A DNA stretch of 64,000 bases. It comes from Microbacterium jejuense. Its GTDB lineage: Bacteria > Actinomycetota > Actinomycetes > Actinomycetales > Microbacteriaceae. Of the stretch, positions 42,006-51,200 are shown piece by piece. The position numbers and the translations under genes are program-made. A model generated the notes under the pieces. That model saw only the letters and a list, made by a program, of their open reading frames with translations, made no database searches and was not told where the DNA came from. The stretch's first letter is position 1. Each line of letters opens with the position of its first letter. The stretch lies in assembly GCF_019511665.1 (NCBI RefSeq), contig NZ_JAEUAW010000001.1:248001-312000 (forward strand). The letters are read 5' to 3'.

Positions 42006-42341
42006 ATGAGCGAAACCGAGACCCTCGAGACGCACCTGCAGGAGCTGCGGCGCGGCACGGTCGTGCTGGCGTGCCTGCGGCTGCTCGAGACGCCCGGGTA
42101 CGGCTACGGACTGCTCGAAGAGCTGGGGGAGCGCGGCTTCCCCACCGACGCCAACACCCTCTACCCCCTGCTGCGCCGCCTCGAGAAGCAGGGGTTCCTC
42201 ACCAGCGAGTGGAACACCGACGAGGCGCGGCCCCGCAAGTTCTACCGCACGAGCGAGGCGGGCATCCGGCTCGCCGGCGCCCTGACCGCCGACTTCCGCG
42301 CGATCGCGACCGCGGTCGACGGACTCGACACCGAACTGTGA
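42006..42341 (+). CDS. PadR-family transcriptional regulator 1
   Basis: A 111-residue winged-helix regulator. The PadR DNA-binding pattern is clear: RGTVVLACLRLLETPGYGYG, LLEELGERGFPTDANTLYPL, LRRLEKQGFLTSEW, RKFYRTSEAG. The start is the ATG at 42006, with TACAGT 7 nt upstream and no Shine-Dalgarno, so the mRNA is probably leaderless. The downstream HAAS-domain membrane protein starts 17 bp after the stop. Such PadR/HAAS pairs act as one module, with the regulator repressing its own operon. A paralogous module lies at 59810-61062. Confidence 0.93.
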   Translation: MSETETLETHLQELRRGTVVLACLRLLETPGYGYGLLEELGERGFPTDANTLYPLLRRLEKQGFLTSEWNTDEARPRKFYRTSEAGIRLAGALTADFRAIATAVDGLDTEL

Positions 42342-42358
42342 AACCCACGGAGAACGCC

Positions 42359-43333
42359 ATGACCTTCACCGCCACCCTCACCGACCGCTACGTCGACGCC
42401 GCGATGCGCACCGTCCCCGAGGCGCAGCGCGACGACCTCGCCACCGAGCTGCGCGGGTCGATCGACGACCAGATCGAGGCGCGCATCGCCGACGGCGCCG
42501 ACCCCGAGTCCGCCGAGCGCGCCGTACTCACCGATCTCGGCGACCCCGACGTGCTCGCCGCCGGGTACACGGGCCGGCAGCTGCACCTCATCGGTCCGCG
42601 CTACTACCTCGACTGGTGGCGTCTGCTCAAGCTGCTGCTGTGGATCGTTCTGCCCTGCGTCGCCTTCGCCGTCGCGCTCGCGCAGGTGCTCAACGGAGCG
42701 ACCATCGGCGAGGTCATCGGGTCTGCCGTCGTCACGGTGCTGACGGCCGCCCTGCACATCGCCTTCTGGGTGACGCTGGTCTTCGTCGTGCTGGAGCGCA
42801 CCGGCCACCAGACGATGACCTCCGGCCCGTGGACGCCCGAGCGACTGCCCGAGCCGCGCCAGCGCGGGGCCGGCCTCGGCGACATGATCGCCTCGATCGG
42901 GTTCCTCCTGATCATGGCCGGTGTCATCCTGTGGGACCACTTCATCGGCCTCGTGCCGACGCAGCGCGGGCTGTCGTTCCTGAACGAGGATCTGTGGCCG
43001 TGGTGGATCATGGCGCTGTTCCTGGTGATGGCCATGGAGGCTGTGCTGGCGATCGCGGTGTACGGCGTCGGACGCTGGACCGTGCCGCTGGCCGTGGCCA
43101 ACGGCATCCTCAACCTCATCATCGCGGTGCCCGCGCTGTGGCTGCTCGCGGAGGGCCGCCTGATCAACCCGGACTTCTTCCCGTCGATCATCGACGGCGC
43201 CGAGGGCGAGACCGTGCAGACGATCATCGTCACGATCGTCGCGTTCGTGATCGTCGGCGTCGCGATCTGGGATACGACGGATGCCGCACTGAAGGCCGCC
43301 CGCTCGCGTAGCGCCGCGCACGCCCTCGTCTGA
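42359..43333 (+). CDS. HAAS / permease-prefix-domain membrane protein, partner of PadR 1
   Basis: A 324-residue protein. The first 75 residues form the HAAS-like helical domain common in PadR operons (LTDRYVDAAMRTVPEAQRDD, ESAERAVLTDLGDPDVLAAG). Six or so hydrophobic segments follow (LLKLLLWIVLPCVAFAVALA through TIIVTIVAFVIVGVAIW). ATG 42359 is preceded by a weak CGGAGA. HAAS proteins are thought to pass envelope signals to their PadR partner or to act with ABC exporters; here no ABC gene follows, unlike the second module. A terminator-like hairpin lies at 43347-43380. Confidence 0.8.
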   Translation: MTFTATLTDRYVDAAMRTVPEAQRDDLATELRGSIDDQIEARIADGADPESAERAVLTDLGDPDVLAAGYTGRQLHLIGPRYYLDWWRLLKLLLWIVLPCVAFAVALAQVLNGATIGEVIGSAVVTVLTAALHIAFWVTLVFVVLERTGHQTMTSGPWTPERLPEPRQRGAGLGDMIASIGFLLIMAGVILWDHFIGLVPTQRGLSFLNEDLWPWWIMALFLVMAMEAVLAIAVYGVGRWTVPLAVANGILNLIIAVPALWLLAEGRLINPDFFPSIIDGAEGETVQTIIVTIVAFVIVGVAIWDTTDAALKAARSRSAAHALV

Positions 43334-43346
43334 GGGCCGCAGCCGG

Positions 43347-43380
43347 GATGCGGATCCGATCGCGTGGTCGGGTCCGCATC
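43347..43380 (+). terminator. Hairpin after PadR/HAAS module 1
   Basis: GATGCGGATCCGA and TCGGGTCCGCATC (43347-43359 with 43368-43380) pair with one mismatch around an 8-nt loop. It lies 13 nt beyond the stop of the HAAS gene. Confidence 0.65.
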
Positions 43381-43390
43381 TCAGCGCGTG

Positions 43391-43430
43391 TCCTCAAATG
43401 AGGATGCACGCCTCGGCGCGGCCCTAGTCT
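43391..43430 (+). promoter_or_regulatory. Promoter region of the LLM oxidoreductase gene
   Basis: TAGTCT (43425-43430) lies 6 nt before the ATG at 43437, a leaderless arrangement. Upstream is a 14-bp palindrome TCCTCA-AA-TGAGGA (43391-43404), close to where a regulator would contact the -35 region. Confidence 0.5.
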
Positions 43431-43436
43431 TTCCCC

Positions 43437-44237
43437 ATGGCCCTCCTCGATACTCCCGTGCGCTTCGGCGTGCAGATCCAGCCCCAGCACACCCCGTACG
43501 ACGGGATCCGCGACGCGGTCCGCCGGCTCGAAGACCTCGGCGTCGACATCCTGTTCAACTGGGACCACTTCTTCCCCCTGTCGGGCGAGCCCGACGGACT
43601 CCACTTCGAGTCGTGGACGATGCTCGGTGCGTGGGCCGAGCAGACCGAGCGCGTCGAGTTCGGCGCCCTCGTCAACTGCAACAGCTACCGGAATGCCGAC
43701 CTGCAGGCCGACATGGCCCGCACGATCGACCACATCTCGGCGAAGGGCGGCGACACCGGCCGCTTCATCTTCGGCACCGGCGCGGGATGGTTCCAGCGCG
43801 ACTACGACGAGTACGGGTATGAGTTCGGGACTCCCGGATCGCGGCTCGACGACCTGGCCGCCGGCCTGGAGCGCATCGAGGCCCGCTGGGCCAAGCTCAA
43901 CCCCGCGCCGACGCGCAGGATCCCCGTGATGATCGGCGGCAAGGGCGAGCAGAAGACGCTGCGCCTCGTCGCGCGTCACGCCGACATCTGGCACAGCTTC
44001 GTCGCCCCCGACGAGATCGCCCGCAAGGTCGAGGTCATCGAGCGGTGGGCCGAGCGCGAGGAGCGCGACACCTCGAACCTCGTGATCTCGAACGAGGTGT
44101 ACGGCCACGGCGTCGAGCACGCCGACGCGCTCTACGACGCCGGTGCGCGCCTCATCACCTTCGGCTTCCGCGGCCCGGACTTCGACTTCGACCTCGTCGA
44201 GTCCTGGCTGCGCTGGCGCGACAGCAAGAACGCCTGA
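43437..44237 (+). CDS. LLM-class (luciferase-like) F420-dependent oxidoreductase
   Basis: A 266-residue TIM-barrel enzyme of the luciferase-like family. Family features: VRFGVQIQPQHTPYDGIRDA at the N-terminus, DILFNWDHFFPLSGEPDG, FGALVNCNSYRNADLQADMA, FIFGTGAGWFQRDYDEYGYE (cofactor-phosphate region) and IPVMIGGKGEQKTLRLVARH. Actinobacterial members usually use F420; FMN cannot be excluded from sequence. It is shorter than typical full-length LLM proteins (about 300 residues) but complete. Monocistronic: a leaderless-type start upstream and a strong hairpin downstream. Substrate unknown. Confidence 0.88.
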   Translation: MALLDTPVRFGVQIQPQHTPYDGIRDAVRRLEDLGVDILFNWDHFFPLSGEPDGLHFESWTMLGAWAEQTERVEFGALVNCNSYRNADLQADMARTIDHISAKGGDTGRFIFGTGAGWFQRDYDEYGYEFGTPGSRLDDLAAGLERIEARWAKLNPAPTRRIPVMIGGKGEQKTLRLVARHADIWHSFVAPDEIARKVEVIERWAEREERDTSNLVISNEVYGHGVEHADALYDAGARLITFGFRGPDFDFDLVESWLRWRDSKNA

Positions 44238-44283
44238 CCGCCGCCGGTCGCGCCCGGCGCCTCGCGCCCGGCCCTTCCTGACG

Positions 44284-44352
44284 CTGAGACCGGACCGGAC
44301 GGACGAGACCGTGGGGTTCACCCAGGGTCTCGTCCGTCCCGACCGGCCTCAG
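44284..44352 (+). terminator. Large hairpin terminator after the LLM gene
   Basis: GGACGGACGAGACC (44297-44310) pairs perfectly over 14 bp with 44326-44339. Outer arms CTGAG and CCGG (44284-44293) pair with CCGG and CTCAG (44343-44352). It isolates the LLM gene from metH. Confidence 0.8.
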
Positions 44353-44415
44353 TGTGAGATGGCGGCTGCGCGCGCTGCGTCCGTCACGAACGGGGTCGGC
44401 CCTGGACCCGGCGAC

Positions 44416-44421
44416 TAAAAT
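44416..44421 (+). promoter_or_regulatory. -10 element of metH (leaderless start)
   Basis: TAAAAT lies exactly 6 nt before the GTG start at 44428, with no Shine-Dalgarno between. It leaves no room for a 5' leader, so metH cannot be under a cobalamin riboswitch from this promoter. Confidence 0.7.
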
Positions 44422-44427
44422 CGCGGG

Positions 44428-47400
44428 GTGACCGCCGTTTCCGCCGCGCCCCGCTTCGCCCTCGACATCGACGGCGTGCCGCGCCCGGAGCGTGCCCAGC
44501 GGCTGCTCGACGCGGTGCGCGATCGCGTGGTGATCGCCGACGGTGCGATGGGCACGATGCTGCAGCGCCACGACCTCACGATCGAGGGCGACTTCCAGGG
44601 GCTGGAGGGCTGCAACGAGATCCTCAACGTCTCGCGCCCCGACGTCGTCGGCGCCATCCACGACGCCTACCTCGAGGTGGGGGTGGATGCCGTCGAGACG
44701 AACACCTTCGGCGCCAACTGGTCGAACCTCGATGACTACGGCATCGTCGACCGCATCGCCGAGCTCGCCGAGGCCGGGGCGCGCATCGCGCGCGACCGTG
44801 TCGAGGCGGCCGAGGCGACGGACGGCCGCGAGCGCTGGGTGCTCGGCTCGATGGGACCGGGCACGAAGCTCCCGAGCCTCGGTCACACCACGTACGACAA
44901 CCTCAAGCAGACGTTCGCGCTGCAGGCCGAGGGACTCATCGACGGCGGCGCCGACGCGTTCCTGGTCGAGACGAGCCAGGACCTGTTGCAGACCAAGGCC
45001 GCCATCAACGGCTGTCGCCAGGCGATCGTGAGCCGCGGCATCCGTCTTCCGATCTTCGTCGAGGTGACCGTCGAGACCACCGGCACCATGCTGATGGGAT
45101 CCGAGATCGGCGCCGCGCTGACCGCCATCGAGCCGCTGGGCGTCGACGCCATCGGCCTCAACTGCGCCACCGGGCCGGCCGAGATGAGTGAGCACCTGCG
45201 GCACCTCTCCAAGCACGCCACGGTGCCGATCGCCTGCATGCCCAACGCCGGGCTGCCCGTCCTCGGCGCGGACGGCGCGCACTACCCGCTGTCGCCCGCA
45301 GAGCTCGCCACCGCGCATGAGCAGTTCGTGCGCGAGTTCGGTCTGGGGCTGATCGGCGGCTGCTGCGGCACGACGCCCGAGCACCTCGCTGCCGTCGTAG
45401 AGCGCCTGCGCCCGCTGCGCAGCGCGGGGGAGCGGCACCCGGCCGTGGAGCCCGGCGTCGCGTCCCTGTACCAGCACGTGTCGTTCCAGCAGGATGCCTC
45501 GTACCTCGCGATCGGCGAGCGCACCAACGCCAACGGCTCGAAGGCGTTCCGCGAGGCGATGCTCGAGGGTCGCTGGGACGACTGCGTCGAGATCGCCCGC
45601 GACCAGATCCGGGTCGGCGCCCACCTGCTCGACGTGTGCGTCGACTACGTGGGCCGCGACGGCGTCGCCGACATCCGCGAGGTCGTCTCGCGCTTCGCGT
45701 CCGCCTCGACGCTGCCGCTCGTCGTGGACTCCACGGAGCCTGCCGTCATCCGGGCCGGCCTGGAGCTCATCGGCGGACGTCCGGTCGTGAACTCCGTGAA
45801 TTACGAGGACGGCGATGGTGCGGCATCCCGATTCGGTCGCATCATGCCGCTCGTCAAGGAGCACGGCACCGCCGTCATCGCCCTCACGATCGACGAGCAG
45901 GGGCAGGCGCGCACGGCCGACGACAAGGTGCGGATCGCCACGCGGCTCGTGGACGAGCTGGTGGGCGACTGGGGGATGCGGGTCAGCGACATCATCGTCG
46001 ACTGCCTGACCTTCCCCATCGCGACCGGTCAGGAAGAGACCCGCCGCGACGCCATCGAGACGATCGAGGCCATCCGCCGCATCACCGCGAAGTACCCGGG
46101 CATCAACACGACCCTCGGCGTCTCCAACGTGTCGTTCGGCCTCAACCCCGCCGCCCGCAGCGTGCTGAACTCGGCGTTCCTCCACGAAGCGGTGGAAGCC
46201 GGGCTCACGAGCGGCATCATCGACGCCGCCAAGATCGTGCCGCTCGCGTCGATCTCGGACGAGCAGCGCAAGGTCGCGCTCGACCTCGTGTGGGACCGCC
46301 GCGAGTACGACGCCGACGGCAACGTCACGTACGACCCGCTGGCGCGCATGCTCGACCTGTTCGCCGGCGTCGACACGGCGGCCCTGCGCAACCAGCGCGC
46401 AGCCGAGCTCGCGGCGCTGCCGACGGGCGAGCGCCTGCAGCGGCGCATCATCGACGGCGAGGGCAAAGGCCTTGAGGCCGACCTCGACCTCGCGCGCGCC
46501 GAGGGCATGGCCCCGCTCGCCATCATCAACGACCACCTGCTCGAGGGCATGAAGGTCGTCGGCGAGCGGTTCGGCGCGGGCGAGATGCAGCTGCCGTTCG
46601 TGCTGCAGTCGGCCGAGGTCATGAAGAACGCCGTGGCGCTGCTCGAGCCTCACATGGAGAAGTCGGATGCCTCGGGCAAGGGTCGCATCGTGCTCGCGAC
46701 CGTCCGCGGCGATGTGCACGACATCGGCAAGAACCTCGTCGACATCATCCTCACGAACAACGGCTACGAGGTGATCAACCTCGGCATCAAGCAGCCGATC
46801 GCCGACATCATCGCCGCCGCCGAGGAGCACGACGCGGACGTCATCGGCATGTCGGGCCTCCTCGTGAAGTCGACGGTCGTCATGAAGGAGAACCTCGAAG
46901 AGCTCACCGCCCGTGGTCTCGGCAAGAGGTGGCCGGTCATCCTCGGCGGCGCCGCGCTGACCCGCGCGTACGTCGAGGACGACCTCGCGTCGCTGTTCGA
47001 CGGCGAGGTGCGCTACGCCCGCGACGCCTTCGAGGGGCTCGCGCTGATGGAGCCGCTCGTCAAGATCGCTCGCGGCGCCGATCCGGCGTCGGTGGGCCTT
47101 CCCGCGCTCAAGAAGCGCCGTCACGCGGCCGGCTCCAAGCTCACGCTGACCGAGCCCGAGGCCATGCCGGCACGGTCGGACGTGGCATCCGACAACCCTG
47201 TTCCAGCGCCGCCGTTCTGGGGCACCCGCATCGTTCGCGGCATCGCCCTGCACGACTACGCCGCCTTCCTCGACGAGCGTGCGACGTTCATGGGCCAGTG
47301 GGGCCTGAAGCCCGGCCGCGGCGAGGACGGGCTGTCGTACGAGCAGCTCGTCGAGACCGAGGGGCGCCCACGTCTGCGGTACTGGCTCGACCGCATCCTG

Positions 47401-48060
47401 GCCGAGGGCATGCTCGACGCGTCGGTCGCTTACGGCTACTTCCCCGTCGTGTCCGAGGGCGACGACGTCGTCGTGCTGCATCACGCCGACGATCCGACCG
47501 GGGTGCTGGGCGCGCCGGGTCTGCTCGCGCCCGACGGAGGCAGCGGTGGCCCGATCGGCACCGACCGGCTGCGCTTTCACTTCCCGCGCCAGCGCCGCGA
47601 CCGCCATCTGAACCTCGCGGACTTCGTGCGCTCGCGCTCGTCGGGTGAGGTGGACGTCCTCCCGGTGCAGCTCGTGACCGCGGGAGCCGCGATCGACGGC
47701 GTCACCGCGAAGCTCTTCGCCGAAGACAGGTACCGCGACTACTACGAGCTCAACGGCCTCGTGATGCAGCTGACCGAGGCGCTCGCCGAGTTCTGGCACG
47801 CCCGCATCCGCTCCGAGCTCGGCTTCGCGGACGAAGACCCGGCCGACACAGCAGGCCTGTTCAAGCTGGAGTACCGCGGCGCCCGCTTCTCGCTCGGCTA
47901 CCCCGCCTGCCCCGACATGGAGGATCGTCGCAAGGTCGTCGAGCTCCTCCGCCCCGAGCGCATGGGCGTCGAGCTCAGCGAGGAGCTGCAGCTGCATCCC
48001 GAGCAATCCACCGACGCCTTCGTCTTCCACCACCCCGAGGCGAAGTACTTCTCGGTCTGA
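44428..48060 (+). CDS. metH: Cobalamin-dependent methionine synthase MetH
   Basis: A 1210-residue enzyme that moves a methyl group from methyl-tetrahydrofolate via cobalamin to homocysteine. Domains in order: homocysteine/zinc domain (DGAMGTMLQ near residue 40; NCATGP and GGCCGTTPEH supply the zinc cysteines), pterin-binding domain (YLAIGERTNANGSKAF near 360), the cobalamin cap domain (about 640-740), the B12-binding domain with the lower-ligand motif DVHDIGKN near 770 and MSGLLVKST, then the reactivation domain (MGQWGLKPGR; YRGARFSLGYPACPDMEDR). Length matches the family. The GTG start is leaderless. A perfect palindrome ends the gene at 48077. The opposite-strand neighbour is a fused ECF importer, probably for corrinoid. 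Confidence 0.97.
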   Translation: MTAVSAAPRFALDIDGVPRPERAQRLLDAVRDRVVIADGAMGTMLQRHDLTIEGDFQGLEGCNEILNVSRPDVVGAIHDAYLEVGVDAVETNTFGANWSNLDDYGIVDRIAELAEAGARIARDRVEAAEATDGRERWVLGSMGPGTKLPSLGHTTYDNLKQTFALQAEGLIDGGADAFLVETSQDLLQTKAAINGCRQAIVSRGIRLPIFVEVTVETTGTMLMGSEIGAALTAIEPLGVDAIGLNCATGPAEMSEHLRHLSKHATVPIACMPNAGLPVLGADGAHYPLSPAELATAHEQFVREFGLGLIGGCCGTTPEHLAAVVERLRPLRSAGERHPAVEPGVASLYQHVSFQQDASYLAIGERTNANGSKAFREAMLEGRWDDCVEIARDQIRVGAHLLDVCVDYVGRDGVADIREVVSRFASASTLPLVVDSTEPAVIRAGLELIGGRPVVNSVNYEDGDGAASRFGRIMPLVKEHGTAVIALTIDEQGQARTADDKVRIATRLVDELVGDWGMRVSDIIVDCLTFPIATGQEETRRDAIETIEAIRRITAKYPGINTTLGVSNVSFGLNPAARSVLNSAFLHEAVEAGLTSGIIDAAKIVPLASISDEQRKVALDLVWDRREYDADGNVTYDPLARMLDLFAGVDTAALRNQRAAELAALPTGERLQRRIIDGEGKGLEADLDLARAEGMAPLAIINDHLLEGMKVVGERFGAGEMQLPFVLQSAEVMKNAVALLEPHMEKSDASGKGRIVLATVRGDVHDIGKNLVDIILTNNGYEVINLGIKQPIADIIAAAEEHDADVIGMSGLLVKSTVVMKENLEELTARGLGKRWPVILGGAALTRAYVEDDLASLFDGEVRYARDAFEGLALMEPLVKIARGADPASVGLPALKKRRHAAGSKLTLTEPEAMPARSDVASDNPVPAPPFWGTRIVRGIALHDYAAFLDERATFMGQWGLKPGRGEDGLSYEQLVETEGRPRLRYWLDRILAEGMLDASVAYGYFPVVSEGDDVVVLHHADDPTGVLGAPGLLAPDGGSGGPIGTDRLRFHFPRQRRDRHLNLADFVRSRSSGEVDVLPVQLVTAGAAIDGVTAKLFAEDRYRDYYELNGLVMQLTEALAEFWHARIRSELGFADEDPADTAGLFKLEYRGARFSLGYPACPDMEDRRKVVELLRPERMGVELSEELQLHPEQSTDAFVFHHPEAKYFSV

Positions 48061-48076
48061 CGCGTCGACATCGGAT

Positions 48077-48106
48077 GAGTGGATGCCGGGCGCCCGGCAT
48101 CCACTC
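48077..48106. terminator. Perfect 30-bp palindrome after metH
   Basis: GAGTGGATGCCGGGC followed directly by its exact reverse complement, 17 nt after the metH stop. It contains the GGATGCC/GGCATCC heptamer in both orientations. It probably ends metH transcription; the minus-strand ECF gene converges on it. Confidence 0.75.
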
Positions 48107-48263
48107 TCCCGCGGGGTTCGCGCCGTCGGCGGCGGGGCGGGTGCGCGCTGTCGATAATGGCTTCTGCGCCGGGCAAACCTCTCGCGCTGTCGATACCGTC
48201 ATGCGCGGTCGTCTTGTTCTGGCGCGGATGCCGGTTTCGGCAGCGCGGACTGAGAGCCCAGTC
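48107..48263. other. Intergenic stretch between metH and the ECF fusion gene
   Basis: No gene is visible. A 12-bp direct repeat, GCGCTGTCGATA, occurs at 48145-48156 and 48184-48195. A small hairpin (CTGAGA 48250-48255 with TCTCAG 48262-48267) overlaps the end of the ECF gene and may serve as its terminator. Confidence 0.5.
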
Positions 48264-51200
48264 TCAGCGGCGAACGGATGCCGGCGTCGTGACACGGCGC
48301 GCGACGGGCGTGCCCGTCCATGGCTGCTGCAGCGGCTTGGCGCGACGCAGCGCGGCGAGCACCGGCCGCCCGATGACCACCAGGCCGACGACCGTGGTGA
48401 TGGCGCGCAGGGTGTCCCAGCTGAGGGTCGACGTGACGAGCGAGTACACCAGGAAGCTCGACAGGTTGACGCCCAGCGGTGCCGCCGCGTCATACGAGAT
48501 GCCGGTGCCGTAGCCCACCACGAAGGGCCAGTACCAGAGGTTCATGAGCAGGCCGAAGCTGTACGACGCCACGACGCCGTAGACGGCGAGCATCGCGATC
48601 TCGCCAGCGCGCGAGCGCAGCCGGGGGAGCAGCCCGGCGCCTGCGCCCACCCACGCGCACGCGAACATCTGGAACGGCGTCCACGGGCCGAACGTGCCCG
48701 TCACGAGCGTCGACAGGGCGATCGAGGCCATGCCCAGCAGCATGCCGAATCGGGCACCGAAGGCGCGGCCGGCGAGGATCAGCAGCACGAAGACCGCCTC
48801 GACTCCGCCGACGCCCGTGCTCGCGATGCGCACCGCCGCGCCGATGGCCGCGAGGGTGCCGAGAAGCGCGAGCAGGTGCGCCGACCGCACCGTGCTGTCG
48901 AGCGTCGCGATCACGACGAGCACGGCGAGCGGCGCGATTGCGAGCGCGACGACCGGCACGGCCGCGTGCGCCTGCGCGGGCACGGCGGTCGCGACGAGCG
49001 GCCAGCAGAACGCGCCGAGCGCCACGAGGTTCGCCGCGACGAGCGCCGCAGCCGGCAGCAGGGTGCGGGATGCCGGCGGCCGGGCGGGCAGGGTCGAGTA
49101 ATCGGGAGTTTCGGCTCGCGGCGCGGCGGCCGCTGCGGGAATCCGGGCCTCACGCACCGCCGGTGTGCGGATCTCCTGGATTCTCGACGCGACTGGCCGG
49201 TCTTGCAGCATCCCGTTCCGCATCGCGAGTACCCGGTCGGCGCCGGCGGCGATCTCGGGCTCGTGCGACGCGACGAGCACCGCGGTGCCCTCGTCGGCGA
49301 GTGACACGAGCGCTGCCCACACGACCGCGCGGGCCGCCGCGTCGAGGCCGCGCGTCGGCTCGTCGACCAGCATCACGCGGGGAGCGGTCGCGAGCTGGAT
49401 CGCCAGCGCCAGGCAGCGGCGCTCGCCGGCGGAGAGATCGAGGGGATGCCGCGCCAGCCGCTCGGCCATCTCGGGGCCGTCGGGATCGAGGCCGAGGAAC
49501 CCGGCGAGGCGCTCGGCGGTGCCGGGGTGCCCCGGATCGCCGGGGTTGCGCTTCGTCTCGCTCGTTCCTCGCTCGCTCAGCGTCCGGGTTCCGGGCTCGG
49601 GGGCGCTGAGGCTCCGGGCTGCGGCCTCCGGGTCGTTGAGGCTCCGGGGTGCGGGCTCACCGGGCCCGGGGTTCCGGTCGCTGAGCGAGCGCCAGCGAGA
49701 CGAAGCGTGGCGCGTCGACCTGTGCCGGTCCGCGCGGGCGCACTCCGCCGCCACGGTGTCGTACACGAACAGGTCGTCGGAGGCGTCCGGGACGAGCGCC
49801 ACCCGCCCGGCCGTCGCGACGTCCATGTCGCGCGCGGGGAGGGCGAGCGCCGCGAGCAGACTCGACTTGCCGGCGCCGTTGGGTCCCGTGAGCGCGACGA
49901 TCTCGCCGGCGCGCAGCTCGAGGTCGGCACCGGCGACGGCCACCGTGTCACCGTGGGTGACGGTGATGCCGCGGGCTCGCAGCATCCACTCTCCAGCCGG
50001 CCGGGCCGCGCGCGCGACGGCGACGTCCGCGGCGCGCGTCGCCTCGACCGCCGGGCCGGGCCCGACGACGCCGTCGTCGATGCGCAGCACCCCGTCGGCC
50101 ACCCCGGCGAGGGCGTCGACGCGGTGCTCGGCCACGACGACGCACATGCCCGCCTCGTGCGCGAGCGCGCCGAGCAGTTCTGCGATCCGCACGCGGGCGC
50201 CGGCGTCGAGGTCGGCGAGCGGCTCGTCCACGAGCAGCAGGATCGGGTGCTCGACGATCGCCGCGGCGATCGCCACGAGGGTCGCCTCGCCCGCCGACAG
50301 CCCGCGCGTGGTCCGGTCGAGCAGCGCGGTCACGCCCACCCGCTCGGCGGTCTCGGCGACGCGTGCGTCCACGATCACGCGGGCGACGCCGCGCAGCTCG
50401 AGCGCCAGGCCGATCTCGTCACGCACGCGCTCGGTCGCGAACGCCTCGCGAGGATGCTGCAGCACGACCCCCACGCGCTGCGCCAGATCGCGCGGTGCGA
50501 CCGCGGCACGGTCGTGTCCGACCACCCGCAGCGCCCCGGCCAGCCATCCGCCGTCGGTGTGCGTGTGCAGGCCGGCGACCGCGCGCAGCAGCGTCGATTT
50601 GCCCGACCCGGTGGCGCCGGTCACGAGGGTGAGCGTGCCCGATTCAAGAGTGAGGACGGGGGGAAGATGGATGCCGCCGGCCGCGGCATCTCCGGCGACC
50701 GCGCCGAATCCCGCCGAGACTCCGTGCGCCTCGACCGGCGCCAGGCAGTCGCCGTCGAGGCCGCGCCCGGCGAAGCCGCGCAGCTCGAGCGCGGCCGCGA
50801 CGTGTCCCGCCCGCTCCAGGGTGCGCTGCAGCAGGGGCAGCAGCAGGCGGACGCCGCCGCGTTCCCCGCGCAGCCGCTGCGCGAACCGCACGGCCCGGGC
50901 GCCGTCGGCGAGCGAGGGGAGCGTCGCCCATGCGATCGCGAGGGCTCGGGCGATCCCGCGCAGCGGGCCGCGCCGCGACGCGCGCGCGAACACGCGGTGC
51001 AGGTCGACGAACGCGTTCAGCACCCCGAACGCGAGGATCGCCAGAGCGATCGGGAGTGCGCTGGCCGCGGCATCCACGAGTCCGTCGGTCGTGACGGGAC
51101 CGAGCAGCACGACGTGCGCGAACGGCGGGGCGAGGCGCACCTGCGGCAGCGGCAGCAGGACTGCTCCGGAACCGTCGGCCCCGTGGAACAGGACGCGGTA

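Noticed and set aside
40866..42035. Longer menC starting upstream of 41867
   Set aside because: The extra residues translate the divergent promoter and the 17-bp inverted repeat, so they are not protein-coding.
44353..44427. Cobalamin riboswitch upstream of metH
   Set aside because: The TAAAAT -10 lies 6 nt before the start, and the sequence before it belongs to a terminator and a short gap; no B12-box-like sequence was seen. The lipoprotein-importer operon likewise has only an 87-bp upstream gap.
48107..48263. Small gene in the metH/ECF gap
   Set aside because: Short frames here have no start context or recognisable product; only a 12-bp direct repeat and a small hairpin are visible.
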